NCBI RefSeq assembly: GCF_008711175.1
Contig: NZ_VWNF01000047.1
Location: 1-64,000 of the forward strand
From: Nesterenkonia ebinurensis
Lineage (GTDB): Bacteria; Actinomycetota; Actinomycetes; Actinomycetales; Micrococcaceae
Direction: 5' to 3'
DNA: 64,000 nucleotides
Shown here piece after piece: positions 18,007 to 27,018 of the stretch; position 1 is the stretch's first letter, and each line of letters starts with the position of its first letter. A program made the translations under genes and the position numbers. The notes below the pieces were generated by a model, which worked only from the letters and a program-made list of their open reading frames with translations, searched no databases and was not told the origin of the DNA.

Positions 18007-21000
18007 ACACCGACGATGCAGACTTCGACGCACGTCTGGCGCACTCAACAGGGATGATCCGGTCGTTCGGTGCATTTGCAGTCATCGGCGCGGGCCTCTC
18101 CGCTGGTGGATACCCCATGACGGCCCAACTTCCCCCGCTACTTTGGCAGGCAATCGAGACTGTCCCCGACGCTCTTACTGCGCTACGCGAAAATTCGGGC
18201 ACCCCCGGTAGTGCGAAAGAGATCCTGTCCTCAGATGGCAATGCATTGCAGGAGGGGTGGCGACTAGTCCGAGCATTTCCCCTTGTTAGGAAAGCGTTCC
18301 AGGAGGCGTTCACCGCACTTGACGCTGACCGCGAGCCGTCTAGCGCACACTTCGATCTTGCCCGTCTCATCAATAGCAGGCACGTGGAGGGAGTGGTGTC
18401 CTTCAACTGGGACACCTGTCTGGAGCGAGCACACGAGCGCATGTTCGGAGTCGGACTGGCTCCCGGAATACTTCACAAGCCGCACGGCGACGCGGCCCAT
18501 CCAGAAGGTGAATGGGTGCTCCCAGACGAGGAGGGGCAAGTTCCCGCCGGCGTGCTCAGCCACGTTGTCCAGTTGTCAGATCGGCCGCGAACGCTCCTTG
18601 TGCTCGGGTACAGCGGCAGCGACGCAGCGGTTGTGGAGTCGCTGCTAGCTCCACTGGAGGAGCGATGGCCCGTTGTGCGAATTAGTCCTTCTGCCTCGGG
18701 AGAGGGAGCACTCCGCGGCACGGCGGATGCCATCCTCTCCTCTGTCACATCGCAACTTGCTCCTCCAGACCCGCTCAGTGGTTGGAAGTACGTCACTTTC
18801 CTACGGAGCAGAAGTTTCCTCGCGGCACTGCGAGGCGAGCGCCTTCGCCCCACAGACGTGAACGCCTGCCCCGAGCTGCCTGCTGTTTCGAGGCTCGCGG
18901 AGCGATTGTCAACTTCAAGGTTCGCAACTCTGTCGGGCTCAAGCGGTACCGGTAAGTCCATCACCGCATTTCACGCTGCGCGCCGCCTCAACCGCGACGG
19001 CTGGAAGGTGCTCGAACTGAAGCAGGCCGGAGTCGCCACCACGACTGACGTTGACGAATTCACTCGGCTGCGCGGTCCTGTACTTGCGGTCGTCGATGAT
19101 GCTCAAGCGATAGACCGAAGCGTAATCGCACTTCTCGAGTCATCTGTCGACGACGATCATGCGGTCCTGTTGGTCTCAACTGAACGGCTTGAAGCACGCG
19201 ACGGCGAGACCCTTCTCGCAAGCCAGGCCGTAGAAGTCCTGAATGCATACTGCCGATCCAATATCGCTGACGTCGGTCCACTGCTAACTCAACTTGACGA
19301 TCGAGTGCGGTGGTCCGTGTTCTCCGACACCCCGGAACAGCGGCTCGAACTCGCGGTCCGCACAGGCACGGAACCTTGGCTGTATATGTTCGTAGCGTCC
19401 GGTGGTGAACGTCGCATTACAGGTTCGCTCGATCGCGCAGTTGAAGACATCGATGCTGCCCTCGTACTTGCCTTCATCTGCGTAGCGCAGATGACATCGC
19501 GCGATGCTGGGGTCACGAGAGGGGAACTCGAATCGACCGCAGGGAAACTCGCGCCAACGCGCTTCTCCATGGACGGCTCGCTTGGGACCGATCGCATTGA
19601 TCGCGCCCTCCTGTTCCTCGCCAACGACAGACTCATCCGCGAACATGACGGCCGTATTCGCGCTTCGCACATTCGCGTCGCTGAGCGGGCTCTACAGAAC
19701 TTGGGCCAACGGGAAGACTCGGGAATCGGGTCGATTGTGCGTCAGTGCGTACGTGCGGCTCTTCTTGACGAGAAGATAGACGCAGCAGGGAAATTCTGGC
19801 TTCTTCGAGTGTTCGACCGGATCGACGTTTACCGCTATCGCTGGGCTAGCGTCATCCTCGACGAGGAAGTCTCGTCAACTCTAGTGGAACAGTGCTTAAG
19901 TGCCGACCCAGGGAGTGACCGCGGCGTCGCGCTCAACCTGGTTTGGACTTCGGAGTGGTTTCATGAACTGTCCGAGACGGCCGCAGAGGAGCTTGCCAGC
20001 GGCATCATCGACTGGTTACCGGCGATGACGTCTGAAGAAGCCAACGGTTACAGATGGATTCTCAGCGGACTTCGTTCGCACCACGAAGCCGCCTACGAAC
20101 GCATCCGCGACGCCATCCCAGCGCGTTTGATTGCTGCGAGGCTGTCGATGGCTGGAAATCGCCGGGCTGCGATGGACTGGACCCATGTTATCCAGGAACT
20201 CTGTCCAGACTGGCGAACCGGAAATCTACATACTTGGAGCGATGAGTTCGAGGGAGCTATCGACTCTGATGCCCTCGCGCGGTGGTTGTCTGATCGCGAT
20301 TCACGCTCGCACCCACTTGAGGTTTACGACCTCATCGATGCGCTCGCCTCCATTGCTCCTCGGACGGCAGGAACGGTGTTTGCGGTCTGTGCCGATGAGA
20401 TCCGTGATGCGATGGAGCATGACCTCGCTGATGCGGCCAGCAACTTCGCTGATTGGGTGTTCGGCACGATGCTTATCGTTGCCATGCTCGCAGATGCGCC
20501 ATCAGCAAGAGATGCCGAAGATTACGAGGATGAGCGCGAAGCTCACGAATCTGATGGCGCTCGTGCAGATTTCATGGAAGCCAAGGAGCCCGCCCTTCGT
20601 GAACTCGCTGATGCTGTCCTCCGTGTGATGCAGAAGGTCGATTGGAGGACTGCCGCGAGGTCTCTTGAGTCGAAGAGGAAGTACCAGCTTCACAATCTGG
20701 ACATGCTGCTCGGCTGGCTCTCTTACCTGTCGACCGACATCACGGACGAGATAGCGACGAACCTGTCGACCGAATGGCTCCTAAGTATTGTTGCCGCAGC
20801 GCGGCAAGAGGAATGGCCGAAGGGCCGTCCGTTCGGCGCCATTGACCACCTGCTTCATCATCTCTCGTTCGGAAAACAAGGAGCGGCCGTGGTGCGTGGG
20901 TTCCTGATGGAACACGAGAACGAGATCGAACCGTTCCCCTCCACGCTCGTGCGGCTCTACCCCGACCTTGCAGTCCGGTGGCTCCGCCAGGGGCGCCTCG

Positions 21001-21398
21001 TAGAGGTTCACGGTCCGCGAGGTTCCGGGTGGAGCCGCCTCACCGCTGACTTGGAGACCGTCGCGTCGATTGATCGCGACGTTGCAGCGAGCTGGCTCGA
21101 TCAGATGTCTGATGAGTTGCTCGCCGCGCTCAACCAACCGCAGAAGCATGACTTGGCCGGGGTGGCACGCTTTGTCTCCCTTGCGGACGATCTGAATTCG
21201 TCCGCGCTCGACTCGGTCATTGCACGACTCGATAGCGAGATCACGCAGAAGAGTTGGCCAGCGAGATGGGAAGACTCGCGCGATGCTCTACGCCCCGTGC
21301 TCCAGCGAGTCTCGAGAGTTGACTGCCCCGAGGCCGACCGAGCGTTGACGCTACTGCGTGATGAGGAGTCTGCCACGATAGCTGGCGGAGACGGCTGA
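18003..21398 (+). CDS. SIR2-STAND (NLR-like) protein, probable NAD-depleting anti-phage sensor
   Basis: The 1131-residue protein has an N-terminal SIR2-like domain (FAVIGAGLSAGGYP near residue 28, VVSFNWDTCLERAHERM, HKPHGD and LLVLGYSGSDAAVVESLL) and then a P-loop NTPase (ATLSGSSGTGKSITAFHAAR near residue 315; Walker B VLAVVDDAQ). About 650 residues of helical repeat-like sequence follow and probably sense the trigger. This SIR2 plus STAND layout is known from bacterial abortive-infection proteins that destroy NAD+ on phage infection. GTG 18003 was chosen because it overlaps a leader ORF and no better start precedes the SIR2 fold. GC content looks clearly lower than in ietAS, suggesting separate origin. 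Confidence 0.83.
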   Translation: MNTDDADFDARLAHSTGMIRSFGAFAVIGAGLSAGGYPMTAQLPPLLWQAIETVPDALTALRENSGTPGSAKEILSSDGNALQEGWRLVRAFPLVRKAFQEAFTALDADREPSSAHFDLARLINSRHVEGVVSFNWDTCLERAHERMFGVGLAPGILHKPHGDAAHPEGEWVLPDEEGQVPAGVLSHVVQLSDRPRTLLVLGYSGSDAAVVESLLAPLEERWPVVRISPSASGEGALRGTADAILSSVTSQLAPPDPLSGWKYVTFLRSRSFLAALRGERLRPTDVNACPELPAVSRLAERLSTSRFATLSGSSGTGKSITAFHAARRLNRDGWKVLELKQAGVATTTDVDEFTRLRGPVLAVVDDAQAIDRSVIALLESSVDDDHAVLLVSTERLEARDGETLLASQAVEVLNAYCRSNIADVGPLLTQLDDRVRWSVFSDTPEQRLELAVRTGTEPWLYMFVASGGERRITGSLDRAVEDIDAALVLAFICVAQMTSRDAGVTRGELESTAGKLAPTRFSMDGSLGTDRIDRALLFLANDRLIREHDGRIRASHIRVAERALQNLGQREDSGIGSIVRQCVRAALLDEKIDAAGKFWLLRVFDRIDVYRYRWASVILDEEVSSTLVEQCLSADPGSDRGVALNLVWTSEWFHELSETAAEELASGIIDWLPAMTSEEANGYRWILSGLRSHHEAAYERIRDAIPARLIAARLSMAGNRRAAMDWTHVIQELCPDWRTGNLHTWSDEFEGAIDSDALARWLSDRDSRSHPLEVYDLIDALASIAPRTAGTVFAVCADEIRDAMEHDLADAASNFADWVFGTMLIVAMLADAPSARDAEDYEDEREAHESDGARADFMEAKEPALRELADAVLRVMQKVDWRTAARSLESKRKYQLHNLDMLLGWLSYLSTDITDEIATNLSTEWLLSIVAAARQEEWPKGRPFGAIDHLLHHLSFGKQGAAVVRGFLMEHENEIEPFPSTLVRLYPDLAVRWLRQGRLVEVHGPRGSGWSRLTADLETVASIDRDVAASWLDQMSDELLAALNQPQKHDLAGVARFVSLADDLNSSALDSVIARLDSEITQKSWPARWEDSRDALRPVLQRVSRVDCPEADRALTLLRDEESATIAGGDG

Positions 21399-21899
21399 GG
21401 GGATGCGGTCGAACTTGTCGCACCAGTGGCTGCGGGCGAAGTGGACCAATGAGGTGACCAACAGCTTGCAAACCCTGCAAGACGAGACATCCAGAGCAAT
21501 CGGCTGAAACGCAAAACCCCAGGTCAGGGGCGGGAGGGTCGTCGATTCCGGCACCTGGGGGATAAGGGGTACAAGCCCCCCGCCAGTCGGCCCGAACAAC
21601 TGAATATGAACGTCACGGGCTGTGGCGCAGCTTGGTAGCGCACATGACTGGGGGTCACGGGGTTCAGGAAGCCGAATCGGTCTGGCTTCTCGGGCCGGCA
21701 GCTGAGCACGGCGCAGAAGATCGACCAGGCCTGAGCATAGGCTGCGTTCCGCCAGCTCGCTCCCGAGTCGGAAGCCCGCCAGCATCACCAGTCCGCCCCA
21801 GTACACTCGTGATCCAGCTTGTATGCCCCGCCGTGACCGGCGAGTCAGGGGCACTATCGAGTCAGGGTCGCGAACACACGTATCAGTCGACTGGCGTGT
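21399..21899. other. 500-base gap with tRNA-Pro fragment
   Basis: No protein gene was found. The gap holds an 8-bp inverted repeat (CCCCAGGT at 21517-21524 with ACCTGGGG at 21553-21560) and a truncated tRNA-Pro at about 21616-21665. This suggests a patchwork of former insertion or attachment sites between the SIR2 gene and the dprA-like gene. Confidence 0.5.
21616..21665 (+). tRNA. Truncated tRNA-Pro (GGG) remnant, possible attachment site
   Basis: The sequence from CGGGCTGTGGCGCAGCTTGG through the D-arm and anticodon loop (CTGGGGG) matches the 5' two thirds of an actinobacterial tRNA-Pro with anticodon GGG. The anticodon stem has one mismatch (CATGA against TCACG). After about 21658 the variable loop, T-arm and acceptor 3' strand are missing or scrambled. 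It cannot be a working tRNA. Integrating elements commonly target tRNA genes, so this is probably a relic of an attachment site. Confidence 0.6.
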
Positions 21900-22913
21900 T
21901 CACAGCGAGAGGCCATCGCGCCCACCGGTGCAGCGGGCATGGTCACGAGAGAGCGTCGAACCGAGCGGCGGGCGCTGCGGACTTTCGAGGAGAGCTTCCC
22001 GCATGTGGAGCATGTTGATGATTTCTCCGGCGTGAGTGACGATCCGCGCCCGCTGCTCGCCAATGAGCTGGTGAGGGCCCGCACTGGCGGCGCTGGTCAC
22101 CGCACCAGGCACCGCGCCGACATTGCGATCCAGCTCGTGAGCTTGCCGGGCGGTGTGCCGGGCACCAGAGCGTGCCCCCGCCTCGACCACGACGGTCGTG
22201 TTCGACAACGCGGCCAGAAGCCTGCCCCGTGCCAAGAACCGGTGCCGGGTCGGCGACGCACCCGGCGGCGTCTCACTGACCAGCAGCCCGACCCCAGCGA
22301 TCTGATCGAGAAGGTCACGATGCCCTGCCGGGTAGGACCGATCGATACCGCCGGCGAGGATTGCGATCGTATCTCCGCCGGCAGCCAGTGCGGCGCGGTG
22401 CGCAGCACCCTCGATCCCGTACGCACCACCGGCGACGACCACCCGCCCATCGCGGGCCAGATCAGTGGCGATCTCCCCGGCAACACGCTCACCGTATGAG
22501 GTGGCGGCTCGGGAACCGGTGATCGTCAGTAGGTCCGTCACCGGACGCGACAGGAACGACGCTGCCCCGCGCGTCCACAGCACGAACGGTTCCCGGTCAT
22601 ACAGGTCTCCCAGTGACGCCGGCCAGTCCCGGTCGCCGGGGACCACTACACCAGTCCCGGACGCCTCGACAGCGCGGAGGCGCCCGGCCAGCTCGTCGGG
22701 CCGTGACGCCGCGCTCAACCGGTCGCGCCAGACCTGCGCATCGACCCGGCCCATGCCCGGTACCTTCCCCTCGCTCTCCAGGAGCCCCAGCATTTCCACC
22801 CCACCCAGGCGAGACAGCAACCGCCCCGTCACTGCATCGTCGGGCTCAGCCAGCATCGATAACATCATCCGCGCCGTGCGGTCATCCTTCGCAAGATTGC
22901 TGAACGAGGTCAT
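21900..22913 (-). CDS. DprA-like DNA-processing protein
   Basis: The 337-residue protein has the DprA/Smf Rossmann fold (LLTITGSRAATSYGERVAGE, then VVVAGGAYGIEGAAHRAALA, TIAILAGGIDRSYPAGH and LARGRLLAALSNTTVVVEA) after a helical N-terminus of about 110 residues. DprA binds single-stranded DNA and loads RecA during uptake of DNA. Element-borne homologues like this may instead handle incoming conjugative single strands or take part in defence. ATG 22913 has GAGAGGA upstream. It lies within the element and differs from a housekeeping dprA, which would sit next to topA or a Mg-chelatase-like gene. Confidence 0.8.
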   Translation of the reverse strand: MTSFSNLAKDDRTARMMLSMLAEPDDAVTGRLLSRLGGVEMLGLLESEGKVPGMGRVDAQVWRDRLSAASRPDELAGRLRAVEASGTGVVVPGDRDWPASLGDLYDREPFVLWTRGAASFLSRPVTDLLTITGSRAATSYGERVAGEIATDLARDGRVVVAGGAYGIEGAAHRAALAAGGDTIAILAGGIDRSYPAGHRDLLDQIAGVGLLVSETPPGASPTRHRFLARGRLLAALSNTTVVVEAGARSGARHTARQAHELDRNVGAVPGAVTSAASAGPHQLIGEQRARIVTHAGEIINMLHMREALLESPQRPPLGSTLSRDHARCTGGRDGLSL

Positions 22914-22989
22914 GATCGGGGTCCTCTCGGTGAGACGTCACCGAGGAGGTACGCGCGTAGCGACGGGGTTCCGCATGTCCGCTGTCGGG

Positions 22990-23127
22990 AGTAAAGTGGA
23001 AACAAGTAGAGGCGACTTTCATCAATGTGTCGCCGTCGCCCCCAGCGCGACGGCACGACCGCCCGGAACCACCTCGGGTAGTCCTTCAAGGTTCTTTGTC
23101 GCCAGAACTGTGGAGAGGACTGCCGTC
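22990..23127 (+). promoter_or_regulatory. Conserved leader upstream of small membrane protein, copy 2
   Basis: This is the partner of the leader at 13531-13652. It keeps GTAAAGT (22991), GAGGCG, the GTCGC...GCGAC stem with a changed loop, GACCGCCCGG, and the block GTCCTTCAAGGTTCTTTGTC before AGAGGACTG and the start codon. It also has an additional GGCGAC/GTCGCC pairing that copy 1 lacks. Confidence 0.55.
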
Positions 23128-23511
23128 ATGTTCCGACTCATCTGGGCCGCCAGCGTTCACACCCGGTACTTCCTGCGCCGGTATATGCCCACCAACATCT
23201 TGCTTGATGCCATCCGCACCCGTCGCGGCCTCAAGTGGGGCGTGCCCGTCATGCTTCTGGCGATCCCGTATCTCTACGTCGCCGGCATCCTCACCGTGGT
23301 CATCCGGGACGGCGGACCCGGATGGCTCAACCTGCTGGTGATCCTCGCTATCTGGAACGCTTTGAAGATGATCTGGATCGGCCCGATCAGCCTTGTCCTC
23401 TTGGTGCGTGCACGTCTTCGAGAGCTAAGTGAGCGCCGCGCGTCGTGGGCATCCGCCTCATCGGCCGGTGAGAGCCAGAACCTCGCCGACGCTGCAGTCG
23501 GGGCGCACTAA
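23128..23511 (+). CDS. Small two-helix membrane protein, paralogue 2
   Basis: The 127-residue protein begins MFRLIWAASVHTRYFLRRYM and is close to the protein at 13653-14006 through both hydrophobic segments (VPVMLLAIPYLYVAGILTVV and LLVILAIWNALKMIWIGPIS), differing mainly in a longer polar tail. ATG 23128 has GGAGAGGA upstream. The gene ends 26 bases before the convergent ABC-F stop. With copy 1 it forms a direct repeat of about 500 bp in the same orientation bracketing the ietAS, SIR2 and dprA-like genes. Its function is unknown. Confidence 0.82.
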   Translation: MFRLIWAASVHTRYFLRRYMPTNILLDAIRTRRGLKWGVPVMLLAIPYLYVAGILTVVIRDGGPGWLNLLVILAIWNALKMIWIGPISLVLLVRARLRELSERRASWASASSAGESQNLADAAVGAH

Positions 23512-23537
23512 GACTGTCCGCACAGCGACCCTGCCTG

Positions 23538-25334
23538 TCAGTCGACGGACTCAGACAGCTCTAGCCACCGCTCCTCCAACTGCGCCACTTCGGCCTCCAT
23601 CTCGCGCAGTTCGTCAGTGTGATGCTGTAGGCCTTCATAGTCGCTCTGGTCGTGCTCGGCCAGGCGCCGGTGTACCGTCTCGATGCTGCCTGACACCTTC
23701 TCTAGCCGGCGCTCGATCGCGCTGATCTCCTTCTGGGCCGCTCGGCGCTCCGCACCGGACAACCCCGACGCGTCCTCAGGCTCAGTTGACGTCGTCGCGA
23801 GGTCGGGCCTGTCGGTCGGCGTGCTCGCCTGCTCCTGCCGCAGCCGCAAGTACTCATCGACCCCGCCCGGCACATGCCGCAGCCGACCGTCCAAGATCGC
23901 ATACTGCTGATCGGTGACCCGCTCCAACAGGTACCGGTCATGGGACACCACGATCAACGTTCCTGGCCAGGAATCCAGCAGATCCTCCATCGCGGTGAGC
24001 ATCTGAGAATCAACGTCGTTCGTAGGTTCATCTAGAGCGATGAGATTAGGTTCGCTCAGCAGCAACAGCAGTAGTTGCAGCCGCCGCTTCTGGCCTCCGG
24101 AGAGATCGTCGACGCGCGCGGAGAGATGTTCACGAGCGAAACCAAGACGTTCGAGCAACTGCGCCGGGGTGTGGTCCTTGCCGTCGATCGTGAACGTGGT
24201 CTTGGTCCGGGCCAGCACCTCACGTACTCGGTCGCCCTTGATCTCGTCGAGTTGGGAGAACTGCTGGTCCAGCACACCGACACGAACCGTCTTGCCGACC
24301 TTGACCCGCCCGGTCGTCGGCTGGAGGGTGTCGCAGATCAATCCCAACAGGGTCGACTTGCCCGCCCCGTTCGCCCCCAGGATGCCGGTGCGCTCACCGG
24401 GCGCGAGCCGCCAGGTGATGTCCCGCAGCACCTCATGGTCACCGAAGCTCACCGAGACGTCCTCGATGTCCACCACATCCTTGCCCAGCCGGGCCACGGC
24501 AAGGCGCTGCAACTCGATCGGGTTGCGCACCGGGGGAACGTCCTCGATCAACTGGTTCGCCGCATCGATGCGGAACTTCGGCTTGGATGTACGGGCCGGC
24601 GCGCCGCGGCGCAGCCACGCCAGTTCCTTGCGCATGAGGTTCTGCCGCTTCGCCTCGGTCGCCGCGGCCATCCGGTCGCGTTCGACCCGCTGGAGCACAT
24701 AGGAGGCGTACCCGCCCTCGAACGGCTCCACGATCCCGTCATGGACCTCCCACGTCTCAGTGCACACCTCGTCCAGGAACCACCGGTCGTGGGTGATCAC
24801 CAGCAGGCCACCGGTGTTCTTCGCCCACCGGCGCTTCAGGTGCTCGGCCAGCCAGGCGACGCCCTCCACGTCCAAGTGGTTCGTCGGCTCGTCCAGCGCG
24901 ATCAGGTCCCAGTCGCTCACCAGCAGCGCGGCCAGGGCGACCCGGCGCCGCTGCCCACCGCTCAGCTCGCCGATCTTCGCCTCCCACGGGATATCGGAGG
25001 CCAAGCCGCCGATCACGTCGCGGATGCGCGCATCACGCGCCCACTCGTGTTCCGGCCCATCGCCCACGATCGAGCGGCCGACCGTCTCATCGGCGTCGAG
25101 GTCGTCGCGCTGATCCAGCACCCCGAACCGCACGCCACTTCGACGTGTCACCCGGCCCGCGTTCGGCTCGATCTGTCCCGACAACATCCCCAGCAGGCTC
25201 GACTTGCCGTCACCGTTGCGACCGACGATCCCGATCCGATCGCCCTCCTCCAACCCAAGAGTCAACGACTCGAACACCACCCGCGTCGGGTACTCCAAGC
25301 TGAGCCCCTCGGCTCCAAGCAGATGCGCCGCCAT
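23538..25334 (-). CDS. ABC-F family ATPase carried by the mobile element
   Basis: This 598-residue soluble protein has two ABC domains and no membrane segments. The first has GIVGRNGDGKSSLLGM, LSGGQRRRVALA and LIALDEPTNHLD; the second has GILGANGAGKSTLLGL, LSGGQKRRLQLL and LIALDEPTNDVD. An inter-domain linker and a C-terminal coiled coil (about residues 525-598) complete the ABC-F layout. Such proteins act on ribosomes, either in translation or antibiotic protection. It closely resembles the host ABC-F that the element disrupted (both begin with an AHLLGAEG segment). Its ATG shares a base with the stop of the truncated host frame (TGATG at 25336-25332), so expression may ride on the host promoter. 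Confidence 0.9.
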   Translation of the reverse strand: MAAHLLGAEGLSLEYPTRVVFESLTLGLEEGDRIGIVGRNGDGKSSLLGMLSGQIEPNAGRVTRRSGVRFGVLDQRDDLDADETVGRSIVGDGPEHEWARDARIRDVIGGLASDIPWEAKIGELSGGQRRRVALAALLVSDWDLIALDEPTNHLDVEGVAWLAEHLKRRWAKNTGGLLVITHDRWFLDEVCTETWEVHDGIVEPFEGGYASYVLQRVERDRMAAATEAKRQNLMRKELAWLRRGAPARTSKPKFRIDAANQLIEDVPPVRNPIELQRLAVARLGKDVVDIEDVSVSFGDHEVLRDITWRLAPGERTGILGANGAGKSTLLGLICDTLQPTTGRVKVGKTVRVGVLDQQFSQLDEIKGDRVREVLARTKTTFTIDGKDHTPAQLLERLGFAREHLSARVDDLSGGQKRRLQLLLLLLSEPNLIALDEPTNDVDSQMLTAMEDLLDSWPGTLIVVSHDRYLLERVTDQQYAILDGRLRHVPGGVDEYLRLRQEQASTPTDRPDLATTSTEPEDASGLSGAERRAAQKEISAIERRLEKVSGSIETVHRRLAEHDQSDYEGLQHHTDELREMEAEVAQLEERWLELSESVD

Positions 25335-26845
25335 CAGGCCACCCCCACCCGATCGCCGGCCCCACGACCACGATCACGACTACCTCCGCACTGTCCGAAT
25401 CGCCCGCTCAGCCGGGAAATCCGCGCCTCACAGCGGTAAGATGAAGGAGTCCGATCCCAATACCCTGTCGGAGTGTTCGGCTCATCGAGCATCAGCACGT
25501 TCGGTTCTCCGGTGAGCAGCTTCAGCAGCTGCAGCCGGCGGCGCTCCCCGCCGGAGAGATCACCCACCGGGGTCCACTGCCGGGACCGGCTGAAGCCGAG
25601 GGTCTCCAGCAGCTGGGCCCCAGAAAGCTCCTTGCCACCGACGTCGAACACAGACTTCTCCTCGGTCATGACCTCCAGGGTGCGCATATGTTCACGCTCA
25701 CGCAGTTCGGTGACCTCCTGAGTGAGGATCGCGGTGCGTACCGTCTTGCCCCGCTTGACCCGGCCCTCTGTCGGCTCCAGCTGGCCGTCGAGCAGACGCA
25801 GCAGGGTGGACTTGCCGGCCCCGTTGACCCCGACGACGCCGACCCGCTCACCAGGGCCAAGCCGGAACGTGACATTGTCGAACAGCAGCGGACCGGACTC
25901 ACCGGCTCGATAGGTGATCTCTTCCAGATCGAGAACATCCTTGCCGAGCCGGGCGGTGGCCATCTTCTTCAGCTGGACCTCATCGCGGTGGACGGGAACA
26001 TCGTTGATCAGAGTGTTGGCGGCATCGATCCGGAACTTGGCCTTAGTGGTGCGTGCCGGTGCGCCGCGGCGCAGCCAGGCCAGCTCCTTCTTCACCAGCT
26101 GCTGACGCTTCTGCTCCTCCACGGCTGCGGCCCGGTCTCGCTCGGCCCGGGCCAGGGTATAGGCGGCGTACCCACCCTCGAAGTGGTCCACCGCGGCGTC
26201 GTGCACCTCCCAGGTGCTGGTGCAGACCTCGTCCAGGAACCAGCGGTCGTGGGTGACCACCAGGAAAGCCGTTTGCTCCCCTCCCGAGCCGCGCCGCGCG
26301 CGCCTCGGTGCCCCGGTCGCTCTCTTATGACCTGCTGGTGTTCGAGACTTTATATGCTCTGCCAACCAGGCCACCCCCTCCACATCCAGGTGGTTGGTGG
26401 GTTCGTCCAGCATGATCACCTCATGCTCGGCCATCAGCAGCGCCGCCAGCGCTACCCTGCGCCGCTGGCCGCCGGAGAGCGCCCCAACCTCGGTTTCCCA
26501 GCCGAGTCCGCCCAGCAGTCCCTCAGCAACGTCCCGCTTGGCCGGGTCGGTGGCCCACTGGTGGTCGGCGGCGTCACCCAGCACCGCGGTACGAACGGTG
26601 CTGAGGTGGTCCAATGTGTCCTGCTGGTCGAGGAACCCCACGGAGACCCCGCCGCGCCAAGTGACCCTGCCTGCATCGGGCTCGGCGGTCCTGGCCAGGA
26701 TCCGCATCAAAGTGGACTTACCGTCACCGTTGCGGCCCACAATGCCGATCCGGGCCCCGGAGTCGATCCCGAGGGTAATGCTCTCAAGTACTTTGCGTGT
26801 GCCGAAGGAGATGGAGACGCCTTCAGCACCGAGGAGATGAGCCAT
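25334..26845 (-). pseudogene. Chromosomal ABC-F ATPase truncated by the mobile element
   Basis: The host protein starts MAHLLGAEGVSISF at 26845 and keeps 456 residues: a complete first ABC domain and the second domain as far as NVLMLDEP. The frame then crosses the element junction at about 25476 and adds 47 foreign residues beginning NTPTGYWDRTPSSY. The lost part includes the rest of LDEPTNDLD, the H-switch and any C-terminal domain, so the second site should be dead. There is also an in-frame insertion of about 20 Arg/Gly-rich residues (TPAGHKRATGAPRRARRGSG) before VVTHDRWFLDEV in the first domain. The missing 3' end should lie at the left end of the element, outside the window. Confidence 0.85.
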
Positions 26846-27018
26846 AGGGGTCCAGCCTACCCAGACCCGCCCGGGTATGGTCATAGTCAACAGCGCTACT
26901 CCCCAAGCAGCAGACCCGCGGCAGCGGTGGTCTGGCAGGTGTCCTGCAGGAAACCGTCCCTGCGCATCCGCATCCTGTTGCCGGTCTCACTACTGTGGCG
27001 GCGATAGGCTTGGCCGAT

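Noticed and set aside
21517-21560. CCCCAGGT/ACCTGGGG inverted repeat as a transcription terminator for the SIR2 gene
   Set aside because: Arms are only 8 bp with a 28-base spacer and no T-run follows.
21616-21690. Functional tRNA-Pro gene
   Set aside because: T-arm and 3' acceptor strand are absent and the anticodon stem has a mismatch.
24075-25439. Long plus-strand reading frame of 454 codons opposite the element's ABC-F gene
   Set aside because: It is an antisense shadow of a clear two-domain ABC-F and has no domain of its own; high GC keeps opposite frames open.
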